Numbered from the stretch's first letter, positions 43,695 to 54,260 are shown. The stretch is DNA of 64,000 nucleotides from Bacillus cereus (GCF_025917685.1 NZ_CP089518.1:5101501-5165500); one strand, 5' to 3'. Translations and numbers: made by a program. The notes: generated by a model from the letters alone, not told the origin.

Positions 43695-45006
43695 ATTTTC
43701 TGAAAAATATTTTTTGGCAATAAAAATAACTCATATAAACACCAAAGCTTTGTAAAATAAACAAAGCTGGCATAATAATATTATAGTATGCCATATCTAC
43801 TTGAAAGAGCCTTAACGATACATATCCGGTAATTAATAATACAAACAACATATATCCTTCATTTTGCTGTTTCTTAATTAGAAAATGTAATAAAGCTATA
43901 GCCATAAACAGTGTCACCACTATATATATAAGCTTTTCACATTTAAAAAGAATAGAATTTATTCCCTCATCTGAAAACTGGCTAATAACTGGTTTTAACA
44001 GGTTAAATCTTTCTACTTCCATTTCTTTTAACTCTTGATCAATGTGCTCTTTTACACTTTGATTTTTAGATGCTTTTTCTTCATTTTGACTTTTTCCAAT
44101 TAAAACAGATTGAACATAATTCTGATTAGAAATCGTATACTGTGACATTCCCATCATCTTGATACCATAGCTCACACCAAAATGAGTACTATAAAACAGA
44201 ATAAGTATTCCTATCATTTTTAATAGTAATTTTTGTTTCGCCCCTGATTGAAATAATTCAATTAACAGCACATATACAGCTATAAAAACAGGTAAAAATA
44301 ACCCCACTGGGAAAATCATATTGCTAAGTGCAAATAAAATGGCTGAAATTACCCACATATAAGGATGATCCAATCCTTTATATAAAAGTATGTAACAAGC
44401 ACAATAAAATAAAAATATTGCGAGTGATTCCGCCGTTAATACCGAACTCATAAATATATTTGGAATATATAAAGCATAAAACACGGACGCAATACGACCA
44501 CACTCTTCTCCAAATACCATTGACGCAATGCGATAAATGAAAAATGCAGTTCCTGTACAAAATAAAATATTAAATAATTGTAAAGCGAATACCGTATCAC
44601 CAAATATACGAATGATGATCGATTCATAAATAATAAAAGGTAACTGCGCTACATTCTCTATATTATTGCCAATTGCAATCTGCTTTGCAGACTCATACAT
44701 AGCTTTCATATCACCTATTATTGGACCATCTACAAATAGAACTGTGATAAATCTTACAACTATAGATACGCTTATAAGAAAAATAAGAAATTGTTTATCT
44801 GTGAAACGATATTGCAAAATCGATGCCACTAACAAAATAAGAATAACAAAAATCACTAATACGATTGTTATACTTGTTGTACTTCCCCCAAAAAATTGCT
44901 TACTTGTTTCAAAAGCCGACCAACAACTATAAACAAAAAATGCGAGCATCGCACCAATCGTTATTTTACTGAAGAAAGACGAAAAATTTGTTTGTATATG
45001 ATTCAT
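43693..45006 (-). CDS. GT39/ArnT-like membrane glycosyltransferase
   Basis: 437 residues, about 11-12 membrane helices. Layout fits the PMT_2/GT-C class: helix 1, an external loop with acidic residues (FVDGPIIGDMKAMYES, about 95-110), a multi-helix core (ALYIPNIFMSSVLTAESLAIFL), and a soluble external stretch at about 290-340. GT-C enzymes move a sugar from a polyprenyl-phosphate donor to an acceptor outside the membrane. GAGGTG ribosome site. A paralogue of similar length lies at 47195-48472. Confidence 0.75.
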   Translation of the reverse strand: MNHIQTNFSSFFSKITIGAMLAFFVYSCWSAFETSKQFFGGSTTSITIVLVIFVILILLVASILQYRFTDKQFLIFLISVSIVVRFITVLFVDGPIIGDMKAMYESAKQIAIGNNIENVAQLPFIIYESIIIRIFGDTVFALQLFNILFCTGTAFFIYRIASMVFGEECGRIASVFYALYIPNIFMSSVLTAESLAIFLFYCACYILLYKGLDHPYMWVISAILFALSNMIFPVGLFLPVFIAVYVLLIELFQSGAKQKLLLKMIGILILFYSTHFGVSYGIKMMGMSQYTISNQNYVQSVLIGKSQNEEKASKNQSVKEHIDQELKEMEVERFNLLKPVISQFSDEGINSILFKCEKLIYIVVTLFMAIALLHFLIKKQQNEGYMLFVLLITGYVSLRLFQVDMAYYNIIMPALFILQSFGVYMSYFYCQKIFFRK

Positions 45007-45304
45007 ATATCCATTGCACCTCTATTTCCATTCATAACAAAACGATTCTATCATGAATGGGTACAAGGTTAACAGGGAATTTCTATGACAAATACATAGT
45101 CATTACTTTTTACTTGCAATGTAAGCGAATCCTCTTTTACACTACATTTTAGATAAAATAAATTTTCTTTCAGTTACATGAATACAAATACAGAAGTTTA
45201 AATAATCCTCTTTTGGAATACACTTTACTTCATTAAATATCTAATATGAGTAATCCACTTACACATATTATTCTGATTGAAAACAGACTATAGGGGCTGA
45301 ATAT

Positions 45305-45817
45305 ATGGAAAAGAAATTCATGCGAGAATCTAAAGCAATTAAGACAACACGTGTTTTTCCTAACGATTTAAATAATCACCAAACACTTTTTGGAGGGAAA
45401 TTATTAGCAGAAATTGATAGTATTGCTTCAATTGCGGCTGCAAGACATAGTCGTAAACATTGCGTAACAGCATCTATTGATTCAGTTGATTTTTTAACTC
45501 CAATTCACCAAGCTGATTCTGTTTGTTATGAAGCATTTGTATGTTATACAGGGAAATCTTCAATGGAAGTTTTCGTAAAAGTAATCGCAGAAAATTTATT
45601 AGCAGGCGAGCGTAGAATTGCCGCTACTTGCTTCATTACATTTGTGGCAATAAAAGATGGAAAACCTTCGTCGGTACCACAAGTACTACCTGAAACTCAG
45701 GAAGAACATTGGTTACACACAACCGGTTTAGAACGCGCGGAAAACCGAAAAAAGGGACGTTTAAAAAGTAAAGAGATGGCTGAAGTTTTAACTTTAAGTA
45801 AGCCTTGGAATATTTAA
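45305..45817 (+). CDS. Hotdog-fold acyl-CoA thioesterase (YkhA-like)
   Basis: 170 residues. FPNDLNNHQTLFGGKLLAEIDSIASIAAARHS is the classical acyl-CoA thioesterase segment, with the Asn/His/Asp-type active-site residues, followed by a beta sheet (VTASIDSVDFLTPI). Hydrolyses acyl-CoA in the cytoplasm; chain-length preference unknown. Monocistronic; appears unrelated to the surrounding glycan genes. Confidence 0.9.
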   Translation: MEKKFMRESKAIKTTRVFPNDLNNHQTLFGGKLLAEIDSIASIAAARHSRKHCVTASIDSVDFLTPIHQADSVCYEAFVCYTGKSSMEVFVKVIAENLLAGERRIAATCFITFVAIKDGKPSSVPQVLPETQEEHWLHTTGLERAENRKKGRLKSKEMAEVLTLSKPWNI

Positions 45818-46026
45818 TACAATCTTTTCATCATACATGCACAGGTTCTTCCTTGCATGTATTTTTTATTATAAAAAATACTATCGCTTGCCTTTGTATT
45901 CAGTGGTCTCCTCCTAAAATCACCCATCAGTTTTTCCTTTATTTTCTTATACTTTTAATGGTATATTAAGTAAAGTTGTTTATAAATAACCATAATATAG
46001 TTAAATATGTAAGGGGTGGTGCGGTA

Positions 46027-46755
46027 ATGTCTATCGAAGTACCAATTTCAATACCAAAAACTTTAATTATTATTCCAGCCTATAATGAGGAAGAAGCAAT
46101 TGCAGATACATTAACAAGATTACTAGAACTAAAACAACATTTTACAGCGTTAAGCATTTGCGTTATTAATGATGGCTCACAAGATAAAACAGCTCAAATC
46201 GTAAAAAATTTCCCTGTTCATCTTATTAATCTACCATATAATCTAGGCATCGGTTCAGCTGTACAAACTGGCTATAAATATGCATATGAGAATGGATATG
46301 ATATTGCAATTCAGTTCGATGCTGATGGACAACATAATCCGGATGATTTATACAAAATTATACAGCCTATTGCTGAAGGCCAATGTGATATGGTGCTAGG
46401 TTCACGCTTTACAGAAAAAACAGCTTACAAAGGTAGTATTTCAAGAAGAATCGGTATTTTTTATTTTACTGCCCTACTGAAAGTTTTAACGAAACAAACA
46501 TTTATGGATCCAACTTCTGGATATCGTGCTATTAATCGAGAAGTAATTACGATTTTTGCACACAATTATCCAAAAGATTATCCAGAGCCAGAAGTCCTTA
46601 TTCATTTAAAAAAGAAAAAACTTCGCATTAATGAGATATCTGTAAATATGCAAGAGCGACAAGGTGGACAATCTTCCATCACACCTCTTAAATCTGCATA
46701 TTACATGATTAAAGTAAGCCTTGCTATATTGATGCAAAAAATCGTGAAAGGTTGA
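46027..46755 (+). CDS. GT2-family polyprenyl-phosphate glycosyltransferase (DPM1/DPG-like)
   Basis: 242 residues from ATG 46027 (AAGGGGTGG upstream; a TTG-started extension to 45976 has no ribosome site). GT-A fold: LIIIPAYNEEEAIADTL, VINDGSQD, metal-binding DADGQH, and a C-terminal DPTSGYRAINRE segment typical of dolichyl/undecaprenyl-phosphate mannosyl- or glucosyltransferases. No membrane helices; the DUF2304 protein encoded 6 nt downstream may supply the anchor. Predicted to make a C55-P-sugar donor for the GT39-like enzymes nearby. Confidence 0.88.
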   Translation: MSIEVPISIPKTLIIIPAYNEEEAIADTLTRLLELKQHFTALSICVINDGSQDKTAQIVKNFPVHLINLPYNLGIGSAVQTGYKYAYENGYDIAIQFDADGQHNPDDLYKIIQPIAEGQCDMVLGSRFTEKTAYKGSISRRIGIFYFTALLKVLTKQTFMDPTSGYRAINREVITIFAHNYPKDYPEPEVLIHLKKKKLRINEISVNMQERQGGQSSITPLKSAYYMIKVSLAILMQKIVKG

Positions 46756-46761
46756 TAGTGA

Positions 46762-47118
46762 ATGCATATAATTACCTTTTCATTCATCTTTATTTTGTTA
46801 TTATTCTTCTTAATTATTAATTCTATCCGTCGCGGGGCTTTAGAAACAAAATATGCTATTTTGTGGATTTTTGTTTGTGTTGCAATGGCTATTTTAAGTT
46901 CTACTGATAAAATTATAAATTGGATTGGAAAACTATTAAAAGTAGAATATCCACCATCCATTTTATTCTTATTTGGATTATTATTCTGTTTCATCTTAAT
47001 TTTTGACCTAACAAGAAAAATTTCTAAGCTACACCATCAACTTGTAACATTAACGCAAGATTATGCATTATTAAAGCAAAAATTAAAAGTAGCGCAAACT
47101 GAAACAGATAGCGAATAA
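46762..47118 (+). CDS. DUF2304 membrane protein
   Basis: 118 residues. Three membrane helices (about 4-22, 33-50, 68-88) and a C-terminal coiled coil (LHHQLVTLTQDYALLKQKLKV). DUF2304 genes nearly always follow a DPM-like GT2 gene, as here, and the protein probably tethers or partners that enzyme. Same operon. Confidence 0.88.
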   Translation: MHIITFSFIFILLLFFLIINSIRRGALETKYAILWIFVCVAMAILSSTDKIINWIGKLLKVEYPPSILFLFGLLFCFILIFDLTRKISKLHHQLVTLTQDYALLKQKLKVAQTETDSE

Positions 47119-47147
47119 TTTTTTCTATTTAAATACTAACAGATACA

Positions 47148-47185
47148 AAAAGCACCTTGATTCTTCTAAGATTCAAGGTGCTTTT
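47148..47185. terminator. Bidirectional terminator between the DUF2304 and second GT39-like genes
   Basis: 13-bp arms AAAAGCACCTTGA / TCAAGGTGCTTTT, 12-nt loop, convergent genes on both sides. Confidence 0.88.
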
Positions 47186-47194
47186 CATTTCAAA

Positions 47195-48472
47195 CTATTT
47201 GTTTCTAATTAATAGTTTACTAATTTTCATAACCGTTGCCACGGTTCCTACTCCAATTATAATAAATAAAAATGGGATTAATGGTAATGCATATCTTTCA
47301 TATGCGGCATAAAAACATGTTAAAGCTGTTTGCAGTAAAAGAATTGACCATAAAAATGTAGTCTCTCTCCACCTTTTTAAAAGGAAGATAAATGAAAGTA
47401 TTGTACATATTAAAAACATCGTCTTAATAAAATTATGTATTTCATTCATATCCTTTGCAGAAACATTGAATACTTCAATATTATGCTCTATAGAATAATA
47501 CGGTTTTTTCCACATAATTTCTGGCTTCAAGATTAAATAACTCTCTATCATGGCATTCTTATCTGTTTTCCACCATTCTTTCATTCTATCTTTCGCTATT
47601 TTTTCTTCTAATTCCATAAATTCATGTGCTTCCAGGTTAGGGTACTTTGCGTGTAATTCCACTTCAAGTTCTGCCATATTCTTACCTTCTGGGTAACCTT
47701 TCCCTTGATACGTTCCAAGTAATAACGGATTCCCTGCCCCAGCAGTTAGTGGAATAAATTTATCAAATTGAATGTAATTGCGGGCCCACCATGGTCCAAG
47801 TACGATAAGTCCTATCCCTATACTTATAATCGCTTGCTTCATCATAATGCGGAATGGATAGCGTTTCATTAAGAGATATATAAATAATGGTATTGGATAT
47901 AAAGCGACTTGTACGCGTAAGTACAATGCTAAAAAGTAGAAAATTAATACAATTAGAAAATGTTTCGTTTTATGAGTATCAGCTAATTTTAAGCTCCAAT
48001 ATAATAATCCCAATGAAAAGAATAGAAACGGTCCTTCTGTTAAAGTTAAATTTTCCATAACAATCTCTGGAGGATACACAGCTAATAAGAAAGCACCTAT
48101 TAATCCTGCAGCGGGATTCAATAAATAAGTACCAATCTTATAAGTTAGTAAAATACTAAGTACCCCTAATAGGATAATAATTAATTTAGCTACAAAAAGG
48201 CCTTCATTTCCATTTCCAAAAAAGTAAAATACAGTAGCTAAAAACGCTGGAAAACCTGGCATAATATGAATAGTTGGTTTATCCGGCTCATGATATGTTA
48301 ACATTCCTGTTTCCAATAAAATAGTTGCCGTTTTTTGATAACCTATATCATCGCTAGCTATAGTCAAATCTGCACCATGTGTTTGTAAAGTTGCAAAACG
48401 AAGCGCAAAACCTACTATCATAATAATCCCTAAAAGGATTACATTAGATTTGCGAGTAAATCGCCTTAACAT
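47195..48472 (-). CDS. GT39/PMT_2 membrane glycosyltransferase
   Basis: 425 residues from ATG 48472 (AAGGGAG 8 nt upstream). About 11 membrane helices. The first external loop carries the acidic pair ASDDIGYQKTA expected of GT-C catalytic loops; AVYPPEIVMENLTLTEGPF contains the second conserved acidic patch. C-terminal external loop about 255-325, then AAYERYALPLIPFLFIIIGV. Predicted to glycosylate an extracellular acceptor from a C55-P-sugar, possibly the product of the GT2/DUF2304 pair that is convergent with it. Confidence 0.85.
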   Translation of the reverse strand: MLRRFTRKSNVILLGIIMIVGFALRFATLQTHGADLTIASDDIGYQKTATILLETGMLTYHEPDKPTIHIMPGFPAFLATVFYFFGNGNEGLFVAKLIIILLGVLSILLTYKIGTYLLNPAAGLIGAFLLAVYPPEIVMENLTLTEGPFLFFSLGLLYWSLKLADTHKTKHFLIVLIFYFLALYLRVQVALYPIPLFIYLLMKRYPFRIMMKQAIISIGIGLIVLGPWWARNYIQFDKFIPLTAGAGNPLLLGTYQGKGYPEGKNMAELEVELHAKYPNLEAHEFMELEEKIAKDRMKEWWKTDKNAMIESYLILKPEIMWKKPYYSIEHNIEVFNVSAKDMNEIHNFIKTMFLICTILSFIFLLKRWRETTFLWSILLLQTALTCFYAAYERYALPLIPFLFIIIGVGTVATVMKISKLLIRNK

Positions 48473-48697
48473 CTCATCTTCTCCCTTCAAATACATAATT
48501 TTCAAATTATATTTCTATATTTTTACAAGGCAATATATTCTATAATAAATACTTTTTATACAAAGTACAATAATAGAAAGTTGATTTACAAAGTTTATAT
48601 GCGTTAAACTGATACAGATGTTCTTGTAATCTTCTTCCTTTCAAAAGGCTTGTATATATGGTGCAAGACATAAAAAATTTGAGGAGATAAAAATTCT

Positions 48698-49678
48698 ATG
48701 ATGGAACAAAAACAACTTGTTTCTGTTGTCATACCCCTGTATAACACAGAAAAATATATTGAAGAAACGATGCAGTCAATACTGGATCAAACATATAAAA
48801 ACATTGAAATTGTAATTGTAGATGATGGAAGTAAAGATCAATCACCTTCTATCGTAAAAAATCTTGCAGAAAAATATCCGGGTCAAGTAAAATACGTTCA
48901 CCAAAAAAACCAAGGTGTTTCAGTAGCTCGTAATACAGGGATTGAAAATGCTAGCGGAGAATACGTCGCTTTCCTTGATAGTGATGACTTATGGCATCCA
49001 ACTAAAATTGAGAAACAAATCGAGAGTATGCATAAAAACAACATGGACGCGTGCTATTGTGGTTATATGAATTTCTACGAAGAAACAAGCGAAAAGGTTG
49101 AGCATACAACAAACTTTATTAAAGGTGATATGGCAAAAGCATTCTTAACACACCAAGTTGTTGCTCAAACAAGTACTTGGATTTTCAAACGCTCTATCGC
49201 AATGAATCATAATATCCGTTTTACACCAGGATGTAGCTGGGGAGAAGACTTGGAGTTTTTATTTAAACTAATGAGTGTGACAAATGTATGCTATGTCGAT
49301 GAATACTTAACATATTATAGAATCTTATCAGAAGGAAATCTTTCTTCTAAATATAAAGATTACGAATTAAAAACAACTAAAGAACTGGAAGTATTCAATC
49401 GTATGAAAGACTGGGTACATAATAAATCTCAAGACTTCATTACGAAAGACCCTCAGTCACTTATTGAGATTCTTGAGCATTATTTATTCCCTTATACGGT
49501 TATCAATAATGCTTGTATATACATTAAAGAGAACTCTCAATTAGATAAGTCCCAAGTTCAATTAATCAAAAAAGATATAAAGAAATATTGCCGTAAAATC
49601 TATTCAAAAAACGGAAAGCGTAGTAAAAAACTATATGCAATGCTTTGGTTTGTACGAATTAAATTTCTGTTTTCTTAA
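48698..49678 (+). CDS. GT2-family glycosyltransferase
   Basis: 326 residues. N-terminal GT-A domain: SVVIPLYNTEKYIEETMQSI, VDDGSKDQS, ARNTGIENASGEYVAFLDSDD (DxD motif), and acceptor-site region WGEDLEFLFKLM. The C-terminal third is helical and basic, without membrane segments. Elongates a lipid-linked glycan at the inner membrane face; sugar unknown. GAGGAG ribosome site. The flippase gene follows 93 nt downstream. Confidence 0.9.
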   Translation: MMEQKQLVSVVIPLYNTEKYIEETMQSILDQTYKNIEIVIVDDGSKDQSPSIVKNLAEKYPGQVKYVHQKNQGVSVARNTGIENASGEYVAFLDSDDLWHPTKIEKQIESMHKNNMDACYCGYMNFYEETSEKVEHTTNFIKGDMAKAFLTHQVVAQTSTWIFKRSIAMNHNIRFTPGCSWGEDLEFLFKLMSVTNVCYVDEYLTYYRILSEGNLSSKYKDYELKTTKELEVFNRMKDWVHNKSQDFITKDPQSLIEILEHYLFPYTVINNACIYIKENSQLDKSQVQLIKKDIKKYCRKIYSKNGKRSKKLYAMLWFVRIKFLFS

Positions 49679-49771
49679 ACCGAAAATATAATACTATTCT
49701 CCCTTTCCATAAACAAATCAAACTTACAAATGGGACGAATCGTGTCCTAAAGAATAGAAAGGTCTTTTTCC

Positions 49772-51187
49772 ATGAAAACAAATAAAATCCTTAAAAACGC
49801 CTCCTACCTCTTTGTAGGAAATATTACTGTTCGATTTGTACTTGCTATTGCGACGATTTTCTTTGCAAGATATGTTTCACCAGGTGAGTATGGTATGTTT
49901 ACAACTGCATTAGCGGTTTCCGCTGTTATTTGTTATTTTACAGATGCAGGTTTAACACATACGTTTATGCGTGAAGGAACGAGAAGTGATGCTAACATTA
50001 GTGTGCTAATCAGCAGTTATTTACGCATTCGTTTAGTATTAGCTATCGTAATTTCCGTACTCTTCGCTATTTTTGCTCAGTTCTTCTATGCTGATGCTTA
50101 CTTACGTGCCATGGTATATTGGGTTGTATTACCGACCATGTTTGGAGCAACTTTACAAGGTGTTGGAATGGCTTATTTCCAAGTAACAGAACGTATGCAA
50201 TTCACAGCGATTATTTCTGTAATACAAGGTGTCACAGCTGCAGCTGCGCTTCTACTAGGAATGTCATTTAAATGGTCACTTATGATGGTCGCTGCCATGT
50301 ACGGAATATCTAGTCTTGTAACAGGAGTCATCGCCTTTATAATGGTACTCCGCCATACAACAGTTCATAAAGGCTGGGACAAAGGTATTTTAAATCAATT
50401 GCTGATTTTCACAATCAATGGCATTATCATTATGCTCTTACCACAGTTAGGGCCTATTATATTAGAAAAAGTTTCAACGTATGAGCAAGTTGGATTCTTT
50501 GGCGCTGCATCGAAAATACCCGCTGTACTTTATCAAATACCAGGTGTAATTGCAGCAGCCTTTTATCCAAAGTTATTTGCTTTTGGAAATGAAAACAATA
50601 TTGATGAACATAGAAAACTATCTCTGTTTGAATTAAAGCTTATGTCTTTCTTAGGAATGGGAATTTCTATCCCATTTATCGCTGATCCAAGCTTTTGGAT
50701 TGTTACTTTATTAGGTGAAGAGTATGCACCAGCTGGTGATGCCCTTGCAATTTTAGCCTTTATGGTTATTTTACAATCTATCAACTATCCACTTGCTGAT
50801 AATTTAACGACAATTGGTCAACAGTGGAAGCGTGCGACAACGATGGGAATTGGATTAGCTGTCGCTATCATAAGTTACATCGCATTAGGCAGCCAATTTG
50901 GAATGATGGGCGCTGCGGCAGCTGCGATCATTACCGAGATTACATTATTAATCGGATTTACTTTATTCGTTCGTAAAGGTTTTTCATTACTATTCAAAGG
51001 AATAATATTCAATGCACTAGCGTTTATAATCAGTTACGCAATATACCGTACAGCATTAATTAACTTACCGCCACTAATAGCTTTAATACTTACTGGTATA
51101 TTGTACGGTATTATCGGTCTTGCCATTGACCCACAAATACGTGGATTGATTTTAGGATTTATAAATAAAAAGCTGGCTCGAAAGTAA
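49772..51187 (+). CDS. Oligosaccharide flippase (MOP/Wzx-like)
   Basis: 471 residues with 12-14 membrane helices in the polysaccharide-transport (PST) arrangement. N-terminal KNASYLFVGNITVRFVLAI and ARYVSPGEYGMFTTALAVS are typical. Flips undecaprenyl-linked glycans outward, fitting the surrounding transferases. GAAAGG ribosome site, own terminator. Confidence 0.9.
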   Translation: MKTNKILKNASYLFVGNITVRFVLAIATIFFARYVSPGEYGMFTTALAVSAVICYFTDAGLTHTFMREGTRSDANISVLISSYLRIRLVLAIVISVLFAIFAQFFYADAYLRAMVYWVVLPTMFGATLQGVGMAYFQVTERMQFTAIISVIQGVTAAAALLLGMSFKWSLMMVAAMYGISSLVTGVIAFIMVLRHTTVHKGWDKGILNQLLIFTINGIIIMLLPQLGPIILEKVSTYEQVGFFGAASKIPAVLYQIPGVIAAAFYPKLFAFGNENNIDEHRKLSLFELKLMSFLGMGISIPFIADPSFWIVTLLGEEYAPAGDALAILAFMVILQSINYPLADNLTTIGQQWKRATTMGIGLAVAIISYIALGSQFGMMGAAAAAIITEITLLIGFTLFVRKGFSLLFKGIIFNALAFIISYAIYRTALINLPPLIALILTGILYGIIGLAIDPQIRGLILGFINKKLARK

Positions 51188-51195
51188 ATAAAAAT

Positions 51196-51224
51196 AAAAA
51201 CTTCAAATTTAATTTGAAGTTTTT
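51196..51224 (+). terminator. Flippase gene terminator
   Basis: 14-bp arms AAAAACTTCAAATT / AATTTGAAGTTTTT, nearly no loop, T run. Confidence 0.85.
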
Positions 51225-51533
51225 ATTTTATCTTCTTCACTTAAAATGAGCCCTGTTTTCAATCTATATCTTAAATTGACTTGCCTTTCTGGAATGATTA
51301 TACTTGGAAACGAACAGCCCTAGATGTACAACACCTAGTATTAATGCAATTCGCAGTTAATCTTCTATACAAACATTAACTCGTTACACCATAAATTACA
51401 CAACAGAAAACTTTATTACTACCGTTAAAAATCGTCGATTCATCCATAGTTTTTCTTCATTATAAAACAATATCTAAATATGGAGAATACGGATTAAATC
51501 TTAATAATTGTATTGAGGAGGCTTATTCATTTA
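51225..51533. other. Gene-free leader region of the YfhO-like gene
   Basis: 309 nt, AT-rich. Contains the promoter and leader of the YfhO-like gene. I see no conserved RNA, repeat or protein remnant in it. Confidence 0.5.
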
Positions 51534-54209
51534 ATGACTTCAGAGGTAAATAAAAGGACATTTTTTACTAAAAGCACACTTATTATCATTCCATTATTAA
51601 TAATATGTGCATTTGCTTTTCATTACTTTTTCTTAAAATCAGACAGTGTATTTTCTAGTACGGGAGATGCATTATCACAATTCAGCTTCTTTACATTCCT
51701 TTTACAACATGCATTTAAAGATGGGAATTTATTTTGGTCTTGGGATTATGGCTTAGGTGGAGATTTATTCGGGGAATTTAGTTATTACTATAGTACAGCA
51801 CCATTTTTCTGGCTTACGCTTCTACTTCCCAAACTAAATTTTGACCAAATCTTTGAGATGAAGCTATATATGAGTATTTTAAAAAGTACATTAGCGATGT
51901 TATTCATGTATGGTTCTTTACGTTATCATAATAAAACTATTTTTTCTTCTTTCATTTCTGCCATTATATATGGAGGATGCGTGACTTTTATTCGCCATTC
52001 TTTATTATGGGATTTCATGGCAGATGCTATAGTGTTTTTACCTTTAGTAATATGGGGATTAGATAAATATATTTTAGAGCGAAAAAAGGGATTATTCCTG
52101 TTTGCAACAGCACTTATGCTTGCATCAAATTTCTATTTCGCTTTCATTACTAGTATTTTCATCTATATTTATGCCTTTTTCCAATATTTCGCTACACAGC
52201 AGAATAAAACAATTAAAACATTTATAACTTATTATATTAGAATTGCTTTCCTATATTCTTTATCACTAGGTTTAGCCGCTGTTTGCTTTATACCATCTGT
52301 AAATGGGGTATTTAGTTCAGATCGACTAGCTACAAAATTTACTATTCCATTATTTTTTGAAGATACGTTTTATAAAAACTTAATGGAAAGTATCTTTTTC
52401 ATTAATAATACAGAGGATTATCAGCTCGCATTCCCAGTTTTCATCCTCTTCCTTATTACAAGTGCGCTTCTAATACGCAATAAACTTGTCACAAATAAGT
52501 TACTCTTTACTGGGTTTATGTTAGTTCTATATATGCTTCCATATACGTATTCCGTATTTAATGGCTTTTCCGCTATGCAATATAGATGGTTTTACTTATT
52601 TGCATTTGTAGTTGCGCAAACTGTTGCCTACATTTTAGACTGGATGCTACTTAACAAAAAGAAGGTTAACTCTTTAATAGGTCCTTTGCTAGCAACAGCA
52701 CTATTTATTTACGCATTCTATAGAAAAGTAAATATAAACGGACAACCGCTAGAAACGATTGATAAAATTTTAATTGGCACTACTGCTTTATCTATTATTA
52801 CAATATTACTATGGCGCTATTTGTCAAAAGTAGCTTTACAGTGTTTCATTATATTAAATGTACTGGTCAATGTAATATGTATTAATTACGTCTATTCAGA
52901 TATTGCTCTTAGTAAACACTTTAATCAAGCAGGCGTAACAAAAGAATCATTACATGGGCCAGGTCTCGATAATAAGGATGAAATTGACGCAATTCGTTAC
53001 ATACAAAATCAAGATAAAGATTTTTATAGAATTATCAACCCAAACAATAATTATAAGAATACACCGATGCTGCAAGGTTATCATGGTACAAGTACTTATC
53101 AAAGCTTAGTAAATTATCATGTTCATGACTTTATGAAGAATAAGTACAATGTTTTCCAAGGATATGATAGCCCATCTATGTTCTTCCAGTTAGATAAACG
53201 ACTATTCCTTGAGAACATGCTAGGGGTAAAATATTATGTATTAAGTGAAGGTGCTAATAAAACTGATATTCCGTATGGTTATAAGTATGTACAACAAGTA
53301 GGTCCTTACAACATTTACAAAAATGAATATGCCCTACCATTAGGCTATGTATACGAAGCTGGAATAAGTGATGAAGAATTTTCAAAACTTAATTTCGCTG
53401 AGAAAGATCAACTTTTATTAGATGCTGTAGTTGTAGATAACGTTGGAAGTCTTCCATTAAAACAATTTAATACAAAACAGCTAGATTCAAAACAAATTAA
53501 GATTAATCCAAATAAAATTAAGTGGGAAAATATAGAGAAAGACAAAGATATACTCACTGTTCATGAAAATGGGCGTATAATAGTACCTGTTGATAATAAC
53601 GATATGTTAGGTGATCTCCTTGTTGAAATTAAGATTAGAAATATAAACAAGGAATCATTTGGGGTTACTGTGAATGACAAATCTATGATAAAAGGTAATG
53701 AAGATGGAGCTTATGCTTACCCGTTAGAAAGATTTGTTTATAACTTAGGAAAAGATGCGAAGCCAACCGAGCTAATCATTTCTATCCCTACTCCTGGTCA
53801 ATACGAGTTGAAAGACTTACAAGTCAACAGTACCAACTATAAAACTGTCCCGAAAAAAGTAAGTACTTTAAAAGAAAATAGCCTACAAAATATTTACTAT
53901 AAAGGTAACTACTTAAAAGGTAATATTAATTCTACTAAGGATGGATTACTATATTTATCTGTACCGTATAGTAAAGGATGGTCAATAAAGGTTGACGGTA
54001 AAGAAACTGAGTTTACGAAGGCTAATTCTGCCTTTATTGGTGTTCCTATTTCCAAAGGGCAACATGTAGTTGAAATGAAATACGTCACACCTTATTTCAA
54101 AATGGGTCTCGTTATTTCTATCATTTCATTTATCATTTGTATCTCGCTTCTAGTTCTCGGAGATAAGGATCGATATACAAAATTTAAAAATCGTTTTAAA
54201 AAAAGTTAG
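51534..54209 (+). CDS. YfhO-family membrane glycosyltransferase
   Basis: 891 residues from ATG 51534 (GAGGAGG 12 nt upstream; TTG 51513 lies before that site). About 13 membrane helices in the first 470 residues, a large external domain (about 470-860), and a final helix (MGLVISIISFIICISLLVLG). Segments SVFSSTGDALSQFSFF, YSTAPFFWL and YLSVPYSKGWSIKVDGK are YfhO family marks. In B. subtilis YfhO acts with CsbB in GlcNAc decoration of lipoteichoic acid, as the external GT-C-type transferase. A CsbB-like gene follows here, supporting that role. Confidence 0.9.
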   Translation: MTSEVNKRTFFTKSTLIIIPLLIICAFAFHYFFLKSDSVFSSTGDALSQFSFFTFLLQHAFKDGNLFWSWDYGLGGDLFGEFSYYYSTAPFFWLTLLLPKLNFDQIFEMKLYMSILKSTLAMLFMYGSLRYHNKTIFSSFISAIIYGGCVTFIRHSLLWDFMADAIVFLPLVIWGLDKYILERKKGLFLFATALMLASNFYFAFITSIFIYIYAFFQYFATQQNKTIKTFITYYIRIAFLYSLSLGLAAVCFIPSVNGVFSSDRLATKFTIPLFFEDTFYKNLMESIFFINNTEDYQLAFPVFILFLITSALLIRNKLVTNKLLFTGFMLVLYMLPYTYSVFNGFSAMQYRWFYLFAFVVAQTVAYILDWMLLNKKKVNSLIGPLLATALFIYAFYRKVNINGQPLETIDKILIGTTALSIITILLWRYLSKVALQCFIILNVLVNVICINYVYSDIALSKHFNQAGVTKESLHGPGLDNKDEIDAIRYIQNQDKDFYRIINPNNNYKNTPMLQGYHGTSTYQSLVNYHVHDFMKNKYNVFQGYDSPSMFFQLDKRLFLENMLGVKYYVLSEGANKTDIPYGYKYVQQVGPYNIYKNEYALPLGYVYEAGISDEEFSKLNFAEKDQLLLDAVVVDNVGSLPLKQFNTKQLDSKQIKINPNKIKWENIEKDKDILTVHENGRIIVPVDNNDMLGDLLVEIKIRNINKESFGVTVNDKSMIKGNEDGAYAYPLERFVYNLGKDAKPTELIISIPTPGQYELKDLQVNSTNYKTVPKKVSTLKENSLQNIYYKGNYLKGNINSTKDGLLYLSVPYSKGWSIKVDGKETEFTKANSAFIGVPISKGQHVVEMKYVTPYFKMGLVISIISFIICISLLVLGDKDRYTKFKNRFKKS

Positions 54210-54219
54210 TAAAATAGAG

Positions 54220-54260
54220 TGAAGTAAAAGTTGAAGATAATTGCTTCAACTTTTACTTCA
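54220..54260 (+). terminator. Terminator after the YfhO-like gene
   Basis: Perfect 17-bp arms containing TGAAGTAAAAGTTGAAG, 7-nt loop. It separates YfhO-like and CsbB-like genes, so some attenuation between them is likely. Confidence 0.8.
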
